DNA of 64,000 nucleotides from positions 1 through 64,000 of the forward strand of contig NZ_JACEFJ010000002.1 in NCBI RefSeq assembly GCF_015354735.1, written 5' to 3'. The notes beneath the pieces are model-generated. The model did no database searches and was not told the DNA's origin. It was given only the letters and a program-made list of their open reading frames with translations. The number at the start of each line of letters is the position of its first letter. The first letter of the stretch is position 1. Made by a program: the position numbers and the translations under genes. Of the stretch, positions 38,008-47,908 are shown piece after piece. This DNA comes from Pararhodonellum marinum (GTDB taxonomy: Bacteria > Bacteroidota > Bacteroidia > Cytophagales > Cyclobacteriaceae).

Positions 38008-39490
38008 ATGCCCAATCAATTTTATCTTTCATGTCCTTTACTGCAACGCCGATGGTTTTGAGATCATTACGGATTTCATCGACTTTATGGTAATTTTTGG
38101 CCAGCTTGGCTTCGGCATACACTTTAAGCAACATGTCAAGCAAAGCTTTTTGATGGCTTTGCGGCTCTTCCACCAAGCCAAGTATTTCCTCCACAAAAAG
38201 AACAAATACAGCTATAAGTTCCCTAAATACCTTTTCTCCAAACAAGGCCGGCTTCAATTGGCCTGTATATAGGCTGTTGATTTTCTTCAACATGTTGAAA
38301 AGGTGTCCGATGGCCTGAGCTGAATTGAAATCATCATTCATGGACCGGTAAGCCTGTTCAATGCTATGGTTGACCTGCTCCACCTGCTTTTCGTCAATCC
38401 CGTATCCATCCTCATGGGTGTAGGTCAGCATTTTGGCTATCCTAAGGCCATTGATCAGTTTGATATATCCTTTCTGTGCGGCCCTCAAGGCTTCATTGGA
38501 AAAATCCAAGGTAGACCTGTAATGGGCTGTAAGGATAAAATACCGAATGGTCATGGGGCTGTAAGCCTGTTCCAAGAGTGGGTGGGTCCCGCTGAAAAGC
38601 TCCTGTAAGGTAATGAAATTCCCCAAGGATTTCCCCATTTTCTGCCCGTTGATGGTGATCATGTTGTTGTGCATCCAATATTTGGCAGGATCATGGTGAA
38701 AGTAGGCATTGTTTTGTGCGATCTCACATTCATGGTGGGGAAACATCAAATCCATCCCACCACCGTGGATGTCAAATTGATGGCCTAAATATTTGGTGCT
38801 CATGGCTGTACATTCCAGATGCCAGCCAGGGAAACCCATTCCCCAAGGCGATTCCCATTGCATCAGGTGCTCGGGAGAAGCTTTTTTCCAGAGGGCAAAA
38901 TCCAATGGATTCCTTTTTTCCGACTGACCGTCCAAGGTTCTGCTGCCACTCATCAGCTCTTCCAATACCCTTCCGGATAACTTGCCGTATTTGTATGTTT
39001 CATTGTATTTCAAAACGTCAAAGTAGACGCTTCCATTGACTTCATAAGCAAACCCTTCTTTGAGAATGCCATCTACCAAGGCAATTTGTTCGGGGATATG
39101 GCCGGTGGCACGGGGTTCGATGTTTGGCTTGATGGTATTTAGGGCCAACATGTCCCGATGGTAGGAATCGGTATATTGTTGGGCAATTTCCATCGGCTCC
39201 AGTTGTTCCAGCTTGGCTTTTTTGGCAATTTTGTCCTCTCCTTCATCCGCATCGCCCTGCAAGTGGCCTACATCTGTCACATTTCTGACAAAGCGTACCT
39301 TGTAACCCAGATGGGTAAGGTAGCGATTCAGCGTATCAAAAACCACCGCAGGCCGGGCATGACCCAAATGGGCATCTCCATAGACGGTTGGCCCACAGAC
39401 GTAAAGTCCGACAAAAGGTGGGCTGATTGGCTCAAAAACCTCTTTTTCTTTGGTAAGCGTATTGTATATCCTGATTTCTTGTGCTTGCAT
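37997..39490 (-). CDS. cysS: Cysteine--tRNA ligase
   Basis: CysRS (497 residues) charges tRNA-Cys. The HIGH motif lies in [16 protein letters not shown] with the preceding Cys as zinc ligand, the KMSKS motif is KMGKSLGN, and [10 protein letters not shown] and HHECEIAQ carry the other zinc ligands. The anticodon-binding C-terminal region is complete. Downstream genes M28 and lacI follow with an overlap and a 2-base gap, so they may share its promoter. Confidence 0.97.
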   Translation of the reverse strand: MQAQEIRIYNTLTKEKEVFEPISPPFVGLYVCGPTVYGDAHLGHARPAVVFDTLNRYLTHLGYKVRFVRNVTDVGHLQGDADEGEDKIAKKAKLEQLEPMEIAQQYTDSYHRDMLALNTIKPNIEPRATGHIPEQIALVDGILKEGFAYEVNGSVYFDVLKYNETYKYGKLSGRVLEELMSGSRTLDGQSEKRNPLDFALWKKASPEHLMQWESPWGMGFPGWHLECTAMSTKYLGHQFDIHGGGMDLMFPHHECEIAQNNAYFHHDPAKYWMHNNMITINGQKMGKSLGNFITLQELFSGTHPLLEQAYSPMTIRYFILTAHYRSTLDFSNEALRAAQKGYIKLINGLRIAKMLTYTHEDGYGIDEKQVEQVNHSIEQAYRSMNDDFNSAQAIGHLFNMLKKINSLYTGQLKPALFGEKVFRELIAVFVLFVEEILGLVEEPQSHQKALLDMLLKVYAEAKLAKNYHKVDEIRNDLKTIGVAVKDMKDKIDWAYEE

Positions 39491-39579
39491 CCCACAAATT
39501 TATTAAAAGGAGTTAGATTTCATGTCGATTGGAACGTTAAAAAAGAAATGTGAGTAAAACAAACAAAAAACCCTTCTTA

Positions 39580-39611
39580 TTTGCGTATTTAATTCAGTTG
39601 TGGTAATATTG
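39580..39611 (+). promoter_or_regulatory. Candidate rho promoter
   Basis: TTTG (39580-39583), 20 bases, TAATATTG (39604-39611; 7 of 8 to TAnnTTTG). Transcription would begin near 39618 and leave a leader of about 117 bases before rho. That leader contains a 7-bp hairpin AAAATCC/GGATTTT at 39629-39651. Confidence 0.55.
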
Positions 39612-39734
39612 CGTTGTCACAGTGTTCGAAAATCCCGGTCCCGAGGATTTTACCATATTCTGAAGACCTTTTTATATCAATCATTCAATAATCATCTTCA
39701 TTAATCACATCTTATTACTTTCATTACGTTTTTT

Positions 39735-41522
39735 ATGTATAACATAGAAGAATTACGAATCAGACTTCTCTCTGAGCTCAAAGAGATTGCTGAGGAATTG
39801 GGCGTAAAAAACCACAAATCTCTCAAAAAAGATGATTTGGTCTATGCCATTTTAGATCAACAGGCCATCACCCCAGAAAAAGCCCTCCCTAAAAAGAAGC
39901 CCACCAAGACAGAGGAGGAACCCACCCCAGAAGCAGTCGAGCAAGAGGCCCCAAAGGCCAAAGCCAACAAGGAAGAGGAAGCCGAAAGCAAGCCCAAGTT
40001 CAGAAGGCAGAATGTCACTGAACTTCCCAAAGAGGAAAAAATCCCCGAGGAAAAAAAAGAGGAAAGCCCCAAAGCCAAAGAATCGCCCAAAGCCCCCAAC
40101 CACAAAGAACACCAAAAGTCCCCCCACAAAAGAGAAGACAGACCTGAAAGGAAAGAACAACCTTCTGCGGAGGACAAAAAGGCAGCTGCTGCCGCAGAAG
40201 AAGAGCGACAGCGGAGTTTTAGGCCTCGACGCCGTGCCGTGGTGGTAGAGGAAGAAGCTGCCGCCGCCTCAATCAACAAAGACCAGGAAAAAGAGGTAGA
40301 CCTCCCGCGCAGAAAAAACATCAAAGATCCTGAAGAGGCTTTTATTCCGACAGGAGAAACGGTGGTACACCACCACAAAAAGAAAAACTATGTGAGCGTC
40401 AAAGAGTTTGACGGGATCATTGAAAACGAAGGGGTATTGGAAATCATGTCGGATGGCTATGGTTTTCTACGCTCTTTGGACTACAATTACCTCGCTTCAC
40501 CGGATGATATTTATGTGTCTCCTTCACAAATCAAACTTTTTGGCCTGAAAACAGGTGACCATGTGCAGGGAACCATCCGACCACCTAAGGAGGGAGAAAA
40601 ATACTTTGCCTTGCTGAAGGTCAATTTTGTCAATGGAAAGACAACCGAAGAAATCAGAGACAGGATTCCATTTGAATACCTGACCCCACTTTTCCCGGAA
40701 GAAAGACTCAACCTGACCACCAAGGCAGACAATTATTCTACCCGAATCGTGGATCTTTTTGCACCAATCGGAAAAGGACAGCGGGGCATGATCGTCGCCC
40801 AACCTAAGACCGGTAAAACAGTCCTTTTGCAAAAAATAGCCAACGCCATTGCAGAAAACCATCCTGAAGTTCACCTGATGATCCTTTTGATTGACGAAAG
40901 ACCGGAAGAGGTGACCGAAATGGCCCGATCTGTCAAAGGAGAGGTGATTTCTTCTACCTTTGATGAGCAGGCAGAAAGGCATGTGAAAGTGGCTTCCCTC
41001 GTGTTGGAGAAAGCCAAAAGAATGGTAGAATGCGGGCATGATGTGGTGATCCTCCTGGATTCCATCACCCGATTGGCCAGGGCATACAATACCGTGGTGC
41101 CATCTTCCGGTAAGATCCTTTCCGGGGGTGTGGATGCCAATGCCCTGCACAAGCCCAAGCGCTTTTTCGGTGCTGCCCGTAATGTAGAAAACGGAGGTTC
41201 CCTGACCATCATCGCAACCGCACTCGTAGAGACCGGCTCAAAAATGGACGAGGTGATCTTTGAAGAATTCAAAGGTACCGGTAACATGGAGCTGTCCTTG
41301 GACAGAAAGCTGTCCAACCGAAGGATTTACCCTGCCATCGATGTACCGGGTTCCGGCACACGAAGGGAAGACCTGTTGATGGACAAGGAAGAAATGCAGC
41401 GGGTATGGATCCTGCGCAAGCTGATGTCCGACATGACTTCACAGGAAGCCATGGAGTTCTTGCTGCAAAGGATGAAAGGCACCCGGGACAATTCCGAGTT
41501 CCTGATCAGCATGAACGGATAA
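39735..41522 (+). CDS. rho: Transcription termination factor Rho
   Basis: Rho (595 residues) is the hexameric RNA-dependent ATPase that ends transcripts. An N-terminal Rho-N helix domain (1-45) is followed by a 170-residue Lys/Glu/Pro/Ala-rich insertion (about 45-215) typical of Bacteroidota Rho. The cold-shock RNA-binding domain (about 230-300; [15 protein letters not shown]) is next. The ATPase core has P-loop AQPKTGKT (355-362), the [13 protein letters not shown] segment and [13 protein letters not shown]. Rho presumably complements the hairpin terminators seen here. A terminator follows at 41543. Confidence 0.97.
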   Translation: MYNIEELRIRLLSELKEIAEELGVKNHKSLKKDDLVYAILDQQAITPEKALPKKKPTKTEEEPTPEAVEQEAPKAKANKEEEAESKPKFRRQNVTELPKEEKIPEEKKEESPKAKESPKAPNHKEHQKSPHKREDRPERKEQPSAEDKKAAAAAEEERQRSFRPRRRAVVVEEEAAAASINKDQEKEVDLPRRKNIKDPEEAFIPTGETVVHHHKKKNYVSVKEFDGIIENEGVLEIMSDGYGFLRSLDYNYLASPDDIYVSPSQIKLFGLKTGDHVQGTIRPPKEGEKYFALLKVNFVNGKTTEEIRDRIPFEYLTPLFPEERLNLTTKADNYSTRIVDLFAPIGKGQRGMIVAQPKTGKTVLLQKIANAIAENHPEVHLMILLIDERPEEVTEMARSVKGEVISSTFDEQAERHVKVASLVLEKAKRMVECGHDVVILLDSITRLARAYNTVVPSSGKILSGGVDANALHKPKRFFGAARNVENGGSLTIIATALVETGSKMDEVIFEEFKGTGNMELSLDRKLSNRRIYPAIDVPGSGTRREDLLMDKEEMQRVWILRKLMSDMTSQEAMEFLLQRMKGTRDNSEFLISMNG

Positions 41523-41542
41523 TCCGTAAATCATTGATCATC

Positions 41543-41586
41543 AAAACCCCGGCAGCTTTCTTAGAAACTGTCGGGGTTTTGTGTTT
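41543..41586 (+). terminator. Rho-independent terminator after rho
   Basis: AAAACCCCGGCAG, a 12-base loop, CTGTCGGGGTTTT (41543-41580) forms a long stem with one G-T wobble, followed by a T-rich tail. Confidence 0.88.
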
Positions 41587-41711
41587 TCAAGGCATTTTTC
41601 ACTGAAGGTCATAGTTAGCTGCCCTTTTCAAACCACTTTTTTTAACCATGAAAATCAGATCCCTAGTTTTGAAAATTTTTTAAGAAAATCATGTTTATTT
41701 TAAGAAAAATA

Positions 41712-41735
41712 GAATTATTTTCGGGCTGAATTACA
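41712..41735 (+). promoter_or_regulatory. Upstream element shared by the two T9SS cargo genes (copy 1)
   Basis: GAATTATTTTC directly followed by CGGGCTG and AATTACA, 64 bases before the start of the first cargo gene. The second cargo gene has GAATTATTTTC, CGGGATG and GAATTACA in the same order (44431-44463) with a small insertion. It does not match the TAnnTTTG promoter pattern, so it may be an alternative-sigma or activator site. Confidence 0.4.
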
Positions 41736-41775
41736 GTTAGATAGGATTTACACACTTGACGATGATTAACTTTTT

Positions 41776-44169
41776 ATGAAGCGCTTTTATCAGTTAATTT
41801 TTGTAACTGTTTTCCTTACACTATTTTCTCAATATTCAGAAAGCCAAACTTTTACCTCCAATCAGAATGGGAATTGGAGTACGGCTGGAATCTGGACCAG
41901 AACCAATCCATTTGGATGTGCTGTTTTAAGAAATGCTCCGCCCGCTACTAGCGATTATGCTGCCAATTGTAGGGTAGATGTTGTGGTTAACCATGAGGTT
42001 GTTTTTGATAGCAACAATGAATTCGGAGGTGGGTATTTTGGAACTTTAAACATCAATGGGCCAAATGGAAATTTGATATTCCAGCAAAATCTAACTTTCA
42101 ATACTTCAGGTTCCAGCCTTCCCGCTCCAAATAATGTGATAATCAATGTGAACAATGGTGGCCAAATCAATGCCCCAAATGGAACCATATTTGTCGATAG
42201 AGGTGGGGTTATTAATATAACTGGAAACAGTACAGTCACAGTAAGAGATTTGATTCTCAATTCAAACAATGCCACGATTAATGTGGCACCGGGATCTCAA
42301 TTGATTGTACTAGGAACCACCACTATCAACAGCACAACGGTACTTAATGTGGAAGGACAATTTCGAACAAATATTTTGACCTTCAATTCAGGGGGAAACT
42401 TGAATGCACTAGGTAATTCCCAAATTAGAATTCAGGGAAACTTGAATCTTTCCAACGGAAGTTTTAATCTCAGGGAAGACACCGATGTAAGGATTGGTGG
42501 TAACATCAATATGAGTGGTGGTGGAGCTTTTGATGTCCGAGGTAACAGCTATCTGCAAGCATCAGGAAACTTAAATGTTAACAGCAATAATCCTGTATTT
42601 ATCACTAATGAAGCCAACTTCATTGTAGATGGAAATAGAAATGGATTTTTTGGTAACCTTTTGACTCAGGAAAATGGATGTTATCAATCGGCAAATGATG
42701 GGAGTACTTGTACAAGAACATCTGGTGATCCATGCTCTCTTACCAGTACCATAGAAGATGGAGCAGTCGTAATCATCACCTATTTCTGTAATGGAAGCTG
42801 GTCTCCTCCTGAAAACTTGACAGAATACCAGGTGTTGGTAGTAGGTGGAGGAGGTGGAGGAGGCAGAACCAATTCAGGAAACGCCAATAAAGCAGGTGGC
42901 GGAGGTGGTGGAGGTGCCGTTCTAGGACAAACCTTTTCTATACCAGCTCCTGGCATACCTATGGGATCAAATTATGCAATAACAGTAGGAAATGGAGGAA
43001 CTGGTGGAGCAACTACCACAGCCTTAAAAAATGGACAGCCAAGTACCTTTAATAATGGCGTAATTCTTATTACTGCTGGAGGAGGCGGTGGCGGTGGTCG
43101 CTCTAATGCCAGAAATGGATTACCAGGTTCCAATAATAGTTCTGGTGGTGGAGCAGGTGCACAAACTACAGGAGACACCGGAGATGGTGGGCCTGGAAAT
43201 GGAAATGGAACAAACGGTGGCAGCAGCTTTTCATCCGGTAACTCTAATAGGCAATGGGGTGGCGGAGGCGGTGGAGCCGGAGGTATAGGAGAATCAGTAA
43301 CCAATTCAAATGCTTCAGGTGGAATTGGCGGTATCGGCCTTCTTTCGAACATCAATGGAATCCCTCAACGATTTGGTGCAGGAGGTGGAGGCGGAGCTCC
43401 TAGTTCTTCTAACTATGGTGCTGGAGGAAATGGTGGAGGAGGTTCTGGAGGAGATGCAAATACACCTGCTTCACCGGGACTTTCCGGAACTGGTGGAGGT
43501 GGTGGAGGCGCTGGAGGTAATAATAGGGCTGGAGGAAATGGAGGATCAGGTGTTGTAATCATCAGATATGAAATAGCTCGCATCCTCCCTGTAGAATTCC
43601 TCTATCTCAATGCCAAATACCAACCTGAATCAAGATCTTCCAAGGTAACCTGGTCGACGTCGAAAGAATGGGAAAACAGCCATTTTGAGGTGGAGCGGTC
43701 TGTGGATGGCATCAAATCTTTTGCAAAGATCGGACAGGTGGCGGGTGCCGGCTGGTCGGACGAAATCTCTGAATACCTATTTGAAGACAGGCAATTGCCC
43801 TTGGTGGGAGGCAAGCTATATTACCGGATCAAACAGGTGGATTTCAACGGCAGTCACAGCTACAGCCGAACCATGATGATTACGGTTCCCAAGCTTGAAT
43901 TTGCAAAAGGCGTATGGCGACCCTATCCCAATCCAACTACAGGGGATCAGTTTCAGATCAGTCTGCTGGATGCCCAAGAATACAAAAACGAACCCCTACA
44001 GATCAGGATGATCGCCAATTTGGCTTCTACCCCATACCATGCCGCCCAGAACGAACAGGAACTTAGCCAATTGGCCTCCGAATTTCTGAAAAAAGCCTCG
44101 AAAGGACTGGTTATCCTGGAAATCCGCTGGGGCAATAAGGTGGAGCATCTCAAGGTGATGAAAAAGTAA
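41776..44169 (+). CDS. T9SS-exported protein: beta-helix, glycine-rich and sorting domains
   Basis: A 797-residue secreted protein. Signal peptide (1-24, cleavage near YSESQ). Residues about 90-300 are Asn/Gly-rich short repeats (e.g. NINMSGGGAFDVRGN) that read as a right-handed beta-helix. From about 325 a glycine-rich domain starts with YQVLVVGGGGGGG and runs to about 598 with Gly-runs. Residues 600-797 (ARILPVEF... to GNKVEHLKVMKK) are a fibronectin-like segment and T9SS sorting tail with YPNPTTGDQF. That tail is shared with the next gene, while the N-terminal parts are unrelated. Role is probably adhesion or matrix; no enzyme motif is visible. Confidence 0.8.
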   Translation: MKRFYQLIFVTVFLTLFSQYSESQTFTSNQNGNWSTAGIWTRTNPFGCAVLRNAPPATSDYAANCRVDVVVNHEVVFDSNNEFGGGYFGTLNINGPNGNLIFQQNLTFNTSGSSLPAPNNVIINVNNGGQINAPNGTIFVDRGGVINITGNSTVTVRDLILNSNNATINVAPGSQLIVLGTTTINSTTVLNVEGQFRTNILTFNSGGNLNALGNSQIRIQGNLNLSNGSFNLREDTDVRIGGNINMSGGGAFDVRGNSYLQASGNLNVNSNNPVFITNEANFIVDGNRNGFFGNLLTQENGCYQSANDGSTCTRTSGDPCSLTSTIEDGAVVIITYFCNGSWSPPENLTEYQVLVVGGGGGGGRTNSGNANKAGGGGGGGAVLGQTFSIPAPGIPMGSNYAITVGNGGTGGATTTALKNGQPSTFNNGVILITAGGGGGGGRSNARNGLPGSNNSSGGGAGAQTTGDTGDGGPGNGNGTNGGSSFSSGNSNRQWGGGGGGAGGIGESVTNSNASGGIGGIGLLSNINGIPQRFGAGGGGGAPSSSNYGAGGNGGGGSGGDANTPASPGLSGTGGGGGGAGGNNRAGGNGGSGVVIIRYEIARILPVEFLYLNAKYQPESRSSKVTWSTSKEWENSHFEVERSVDGIKSFAKIGQVAGAGWSDEISEYLFEDRQLPLVGGKLYYRIKQVDFNGSHSYSRTMMITVPKLEFAKGVWRPYPNPTTGDQFQISLLDAQEYKNEPLQIRMIANLASTPYHAAQNEQELSQLASEFLKKASKGLVILEIRWGNKVEHLKVMKK

Positions 44170-44397
44170 GTGATGAAATTGGCCCCATTTTTACGATTAT
44201 GGAGTGGGTTAAGCACCTGATTTTTTATCTTTTTTAAAATATTCATCATTTTTCTTTTAGCATTTTTTACCCTCGTTAAATCATTATGATTTATCCGAAT
44301 ATAAAATTAGACCCTCATTCAAATTTATTTAGTCGTATAAATCATCAAAATAAAGCTATTTTAATTTCTTGATTATCCCATATTGATCCATTGGGTG

Positions 44398-44417
44398 TTT
44401 TTGGTGGTTTCCAAAAA
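44398..44417. promoter_or_regulatory. Inverted repeat upstream of the second cargo gene
   Basis: TTTTTGG, 6 bases, CCAAAAA: perfect 7-bp arms about 100 bases before the start codon. It lies just upstream of the shared element and may bind a dimeric regulator. Confidence 0.4.
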
Positions 44418-44430
44418 GTTGGATGCTATT

Positions 44431-44463
44431 GAATTATTTTCTAAATTCGGGATGTGAATTACA
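44431..44463 (+). promoter_or_regulatory. Upstream element shared by the two T9SS cargo genes (copy 2)
   Basis: GAATTATTTTC, six extra bases, CGGGATG, then GAATTACA. Order and sequence match copy 1 at 41712-41735. It lies 87 bases before the start at 44518. Confidence 0.4.
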
Positions 44464-44517
44464 ATTTTTAGTATTTAAAAGACAAAATTTTAGTTTTCTG
44501 CTTCAAATTCACCTGAT

Positions 44518-46194
44518 ATGAAAAGAATTTTAATTTTATCTATATTTTTTACAGCCTTTGGCATGGCTACGGGTTTTGGGCAAAGTGCTGACAGACCAGA
44601 TTTGAGAGAGAATTGTAATACTTGTCAAGGTCAACAAAATAGTTTCATCATATTAAATTCCTATTTCAGTGATAGTAATGGAAATCCCAGAGAAAACATT
44701 TGTGATGGAGGAGGACCATATTTTATTTCAATTTTATATTCCTCCAACAGACAAAATAATGTTCATAATCTAAGGATAATGGCAGATATCCTCAAAAAGA
44801 ATATAAGTGATCCAGATGGCGACCCAATAGAATCAACATATATAGAAAGATTTGTAGGAACTGTGTCCCCTTGCCAGAATAGCCCGTGTTCCATTCAAAT
44901 TCCAATTCCTGATTTAGATTTCGTGTGTGCCAATGAATTTTATGAACTGTCAAACGCTTTAGTTGTATTTACACCCAATAATAACAGTAATCTAGCAAAC
45001 AGTTATAGCTGCGACAATTACAATCCTGCACAATGTTCTGGAGGTTTATCTGTTCCGATAGAAGTTGGGTCACTATCCTATAATTTTGACTATATTTATG
45101 AATGCATTGAAGGGGAAGATCCATTGATTTCTTTTTTTCTAACCTCTTTATTCGGTGGAAACCCCACTCAGAGTTATTCAATCAATTGGCAATACACTAT
45201 AAATCCTGGAAATATTACAGGAACTTCTACTGATTTTAATTTGACAGACGTATCAATTCCAGCAGGAAGTACCTTTTCTGTTAATTTAACAGTGAACCAA
45301 GGAACACTTGAGGGAACACCCATTCCTTTAAATGGAAGTGTTCCTGAAGCTTTAACCTACGATGATGTATTTGACCAAGTAACTATTGTCGATATTGATG
45401 AAAATATACCCACTGAAACCGGATCTATTGATATCGAATTCAATGATGATGGTGATTTCTTTTATTATTGGTCTTCTTTTGATGATGAGGATTTTTATTC
45501 TGAAGAATCTCGAATTGAAGATCTTCCTGAAGGAACCTACAAACTAACCATTGTTGATACCCAGACAGGAACCTGTAGATCAGAGATTTTCAATATAGCA
45601 AGAATATTACCTATCGAGCTTGCTAATTTTAACGCTGTTCTTTCTAGTACTTCTAGATTAGCTGAACTTCTATGGTCCACTACCAAAGAATGGGAAAACA
45701 GCCACTTTGAAATTGAACGCTCGGATGATGGCGTCAAGGCTTTCCAGAAAATCGGGCAGGTGACAGGTATGGGTTGGTCAGATGAGATCGTGGATTACGC
45801 CTTTGAAGACAAAGAACTTCCCCTCCGTTCCGGACCCGTTTATTACCGACTCAAGCAGGTAGACTACAATGGCACCTATGCTTACAGCAAAACCATGATG
45901 GTGAGATTGCCCGCAGTTCAGTTCACCCAAGGCGTATGGCGGGCCTATCCCAATCCTTCCAAGGTGGGGGAGAGCTTCCGCATCAGCCTGATGGAATCCA
46001 CCGCCTACCAAGGCGAGGCCATCACCATGCGCCTCCTCAATAGCCTGACTGCCACCGCACCGCTGACTTTCCAAAACGAAACCGAGCTTAATCAGCACCT
46101 CAGCCAGGTCATGCCTTACGCACCCAAAGGATTGCTGATTGTAGAGTTACAGTGGGGGAACAAGGTGGAACACATTAAGGTGATGAGGAAGTAG
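44518..46194 (+). CDS. T9SS-exported protein with SprB-like repeat and shared sorting module
   Basis: A 558-residue secreted protein. Signal peptide (1-22, ending GFGQS). Residues 30-290 are unrecognised, Cys-containing, beta-rich sequence. Residues about 300-358 (TGSIDIEFNDDGDFFYYWSS... LPEGTYKLTIVDTQTGTC) resemble one SprB-like adhesin repeat. Residues 360-558 (ARILPIEL... to GNKVEHIKVMRK) repeat the C-terminal module of the preceding gene, ending in a T9SS sorting domain with YPNPSKVGES. The N-terminal coding part is AT-rich, while the last 500 bases are clearly GC-rich, suggesting mosaic origin. The repeat array begins directly after the stop. Confidence 0.8.
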   Translation: MKRILILSIFFTAFGMATGFGQSADRPDLRENCNTCQGQQNSFIILNSYFSDSNGNPRENICDGGGPYFISILYSSNRQNNVHNLRIMADILKKNISDPDGDPIESTYIERFVGTVSPCQNSPCSIQIPIPDLDFVCANEFYELSNALVVFTPNNNSNLANSYSCDNYNPAQCSGGLSVPIEVGSLSYNFDYIYECIEGEDPLISFFLTSLFGGNPTQSYSINWQYTINPGNITGTSTDFNLTDVSIPAGSTFSVNLTVNQGTLEGTPIPLNGSVPEALTYDDVFDQVTIVDIDENIPTETGSIDIEFNDDGDFFYYWSSFDDEDFYSEESRIEDLPEGTYKLTIVDTQTGTCRSEIFNIARILPIELANFNAVLSSTSRLAELLWSTTKEWENSHFEIERSDDGVKAFQKIGQVTGMGWSDEIVDYAFEDKELPLRSGPVYYRLKQVDYNGTYAYSKTMMVRLPAVQFTQGVWRAYPNPSKVGESFRISLMESTAYQGEAITMRLLNSLTATAPLTFQNETELNQHLSQVMPYAPKGLLIVELQWGNKVEHIKVMRK

Positions 46195-47908
46195 GGTGTT
46201 GAAAATCAGATAAACAGATAAACAGGATATCGGAGAAGGGGCTCGAAGCTGAAATCTTCGTAAATCGTAACCCGTAAATCCAAAATCATAACACGATATC
46301 AGAAAAACGGAAAAAACCCGCAGGCAGTAATCTCATAGCTCGGTGGATCCGACAACCCGACAACCGGCCCCCGCAGGTGGGCCATGACAACAAGACAACG
46401 GGGATTGGATAATCAGATAAACAGATAATCAGGATATCGGGGAAGGGTCTCGAAGCTGAAATCTTCGTAAATCGTAAGCCGTAAATCCAAAATCATAACA
46501 GGGTATCGGAGAAAAAGCTCAAAGCTCAAAGCTCAAAGTAAAGAAGCAGATGACAACCTACCTTAGGTAGGCAGGCACGACAACCGGCCCCCGCAGGTGG
46601 GCCATGACAACAAGACAACGGGGATTGGATAATCAGATAAGCAGATAAACAGGATATCGGAGAAGGGGCTCGAAGCCGAAAGTTTCGTAAATCGTAACTC
46701 GTAAATCCAAAATCATAACAGGATATCGGAGAAAAAGCTCAAAGCTCAAAGGCTCAAAGAAAAGAAGCAGATGACAACCTACCTTAGGTAGGAAGGCCCA
46801 ACAACCGGACCCCGCAGGTGGGCCATGACAACAGGGGTTGGATAATCAGATAAGCAGATAATCAGGATATCGGAGAAGGGGCTCGAAGCTGAAATCATCG
46901 TAAATCGTAACCCGTAAATCCAAAATCATAACACGATATCGGAGAAAAAGCTCAAAGCTCAAAGCTCAAAGTAAAGAAGCAGATGACAACCTACATTAGG
47001 TAGGAAGGCCTGACAACCGGCCCCCGCAGGTGGGCCATGACAACATGACAATGGGGATTGGATAATCAGACAAACAGATAATCAGTATTTCGGAGAAGGG
47101 GCTCGAAGCTGAAATCTTCGTAAATCGTAACCCGTAAATCCAAAATCATAACAGGATATCGGAGAAAAAGCTCAAAGCTCAAAGCTCAAAGTAAAGAAGC
47201 AGATGACAACCTACCTTAGGTAGGAAGGCCCAAAACCGGCCCCCGCAGGTGGGCCATGACAACATGACAATGGGGATTGGATAATCAGATAAGCAGATAA
47301 TCAGGATATCGGAGAAGGGGCTCGAAGCTGAAATCTTCGTAAATCGTAACCCGTAAATCCAAAATCCTAACACGATATCAGAAAAACGGAAAAAACCGGC
47401 AGGCCGTAATCCCATGGCACTTTGGATCCGACAATCCGACAACCGGCTCCCGCAGGTGGGCCATGACAACATGACAACGGAGGTTGGATAATCAGATAAA
47501 CAGATAATCAGGATATCGGAGAAGGGGCTCGAAGCTGAAATCATCGTAAATCGTAACCCGTAAATCCAAAATCATAACAGGGTATCGGAGAAAAAGCTCA
47601 AAGCTCAAAGCTCAAAGTAAAGAAGCAGATGACAACCTACCTTAGGTAGGCAGGCACGACAACCGGCCCCCGCAGGTGGGCCATGAAAACATGACAACGG
47701 GGGTTGGATAATCAGATAAGCAGATAATCAGGATATCGGAGAAGGGGCTCGAAGCTGAAATCTTCGTAAATCGTAACCCGTAAATCCAAAATCATAACAG
47801 GATATCGGAGAAAAAGCTGGAAGCTGAAAGCTCAAAGTATAAAGCGAATGACAACTAGACAACAGCCCCCGAAGGTGGGCTATGACAACACGACAACAGC
47901 AGGTGAAT
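46195..47908. repeat. Array A: eight mosaic repeat units of about 200-221 bp
   Basis: Eight direct units can be read, each with CGGAGAAGGGGCTCGAAGCTG-like text (20 bases or less quoted as GGGGCTCGAAGCTGAAATC), CGTAAATC repeated twice, then a variable middle, then a core GGCCCCCGCAGGTGGGCC, ATGACAAC and GGATAATCAGATAA. Core CCGCAGGTGG starts at 46371, 46591, 46812, 47024, 47243, 47450, 47670, with a degenerate copy near 47869. The middle occurs in two forms: one with AAAGCTC repeats and the hairpin CCTACCTTAGGTAGG (units 2-5 and 7), the other with CGTAAT...CCATGG-like text (units 1 and 6). Short open frames inside are by-products of the repeats. No protein function is proposed. Confidence 0.9.

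Larger units (their letters stand above)
44170..44517. other. AT-rich intergenic region between the two T9SS cargo genes
   Basis: 348 bases without a gene. It contains the perfect inverted repeat TTTTTGG/CCAAAAA with a 6-base spacer (44398-44417) and copy 2 of the shared upstream element (44431-44463). No exact TAnnTTTG promoter was found. Confidence 0.65.

Noticed and set aside
42800-43570. Antifreeze or collagen-like protein call for the glycine-rich domain
   Set aside because: The Gly-runs begin with a YQVLVVGGGGGGG phrase typical of the broad glycine-rich domain and lack a periodic ice-binding or Gly-X-Y pattern.
47179-47544. 121-codon open frame inside array A
   Set aside because: It is built from repeat text, has repeated phrases (ISASSPFSDILIICLSDYP) and no start context; a by-product of the repeat, as are similar frames at 51143-51430, 51293-51586 and 51313-51642.
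46195-47908. CRISPR array
   Set aside because: The conserved parts are long and contiguous, spacers of uniform short length are absent, and no cas gene is near.
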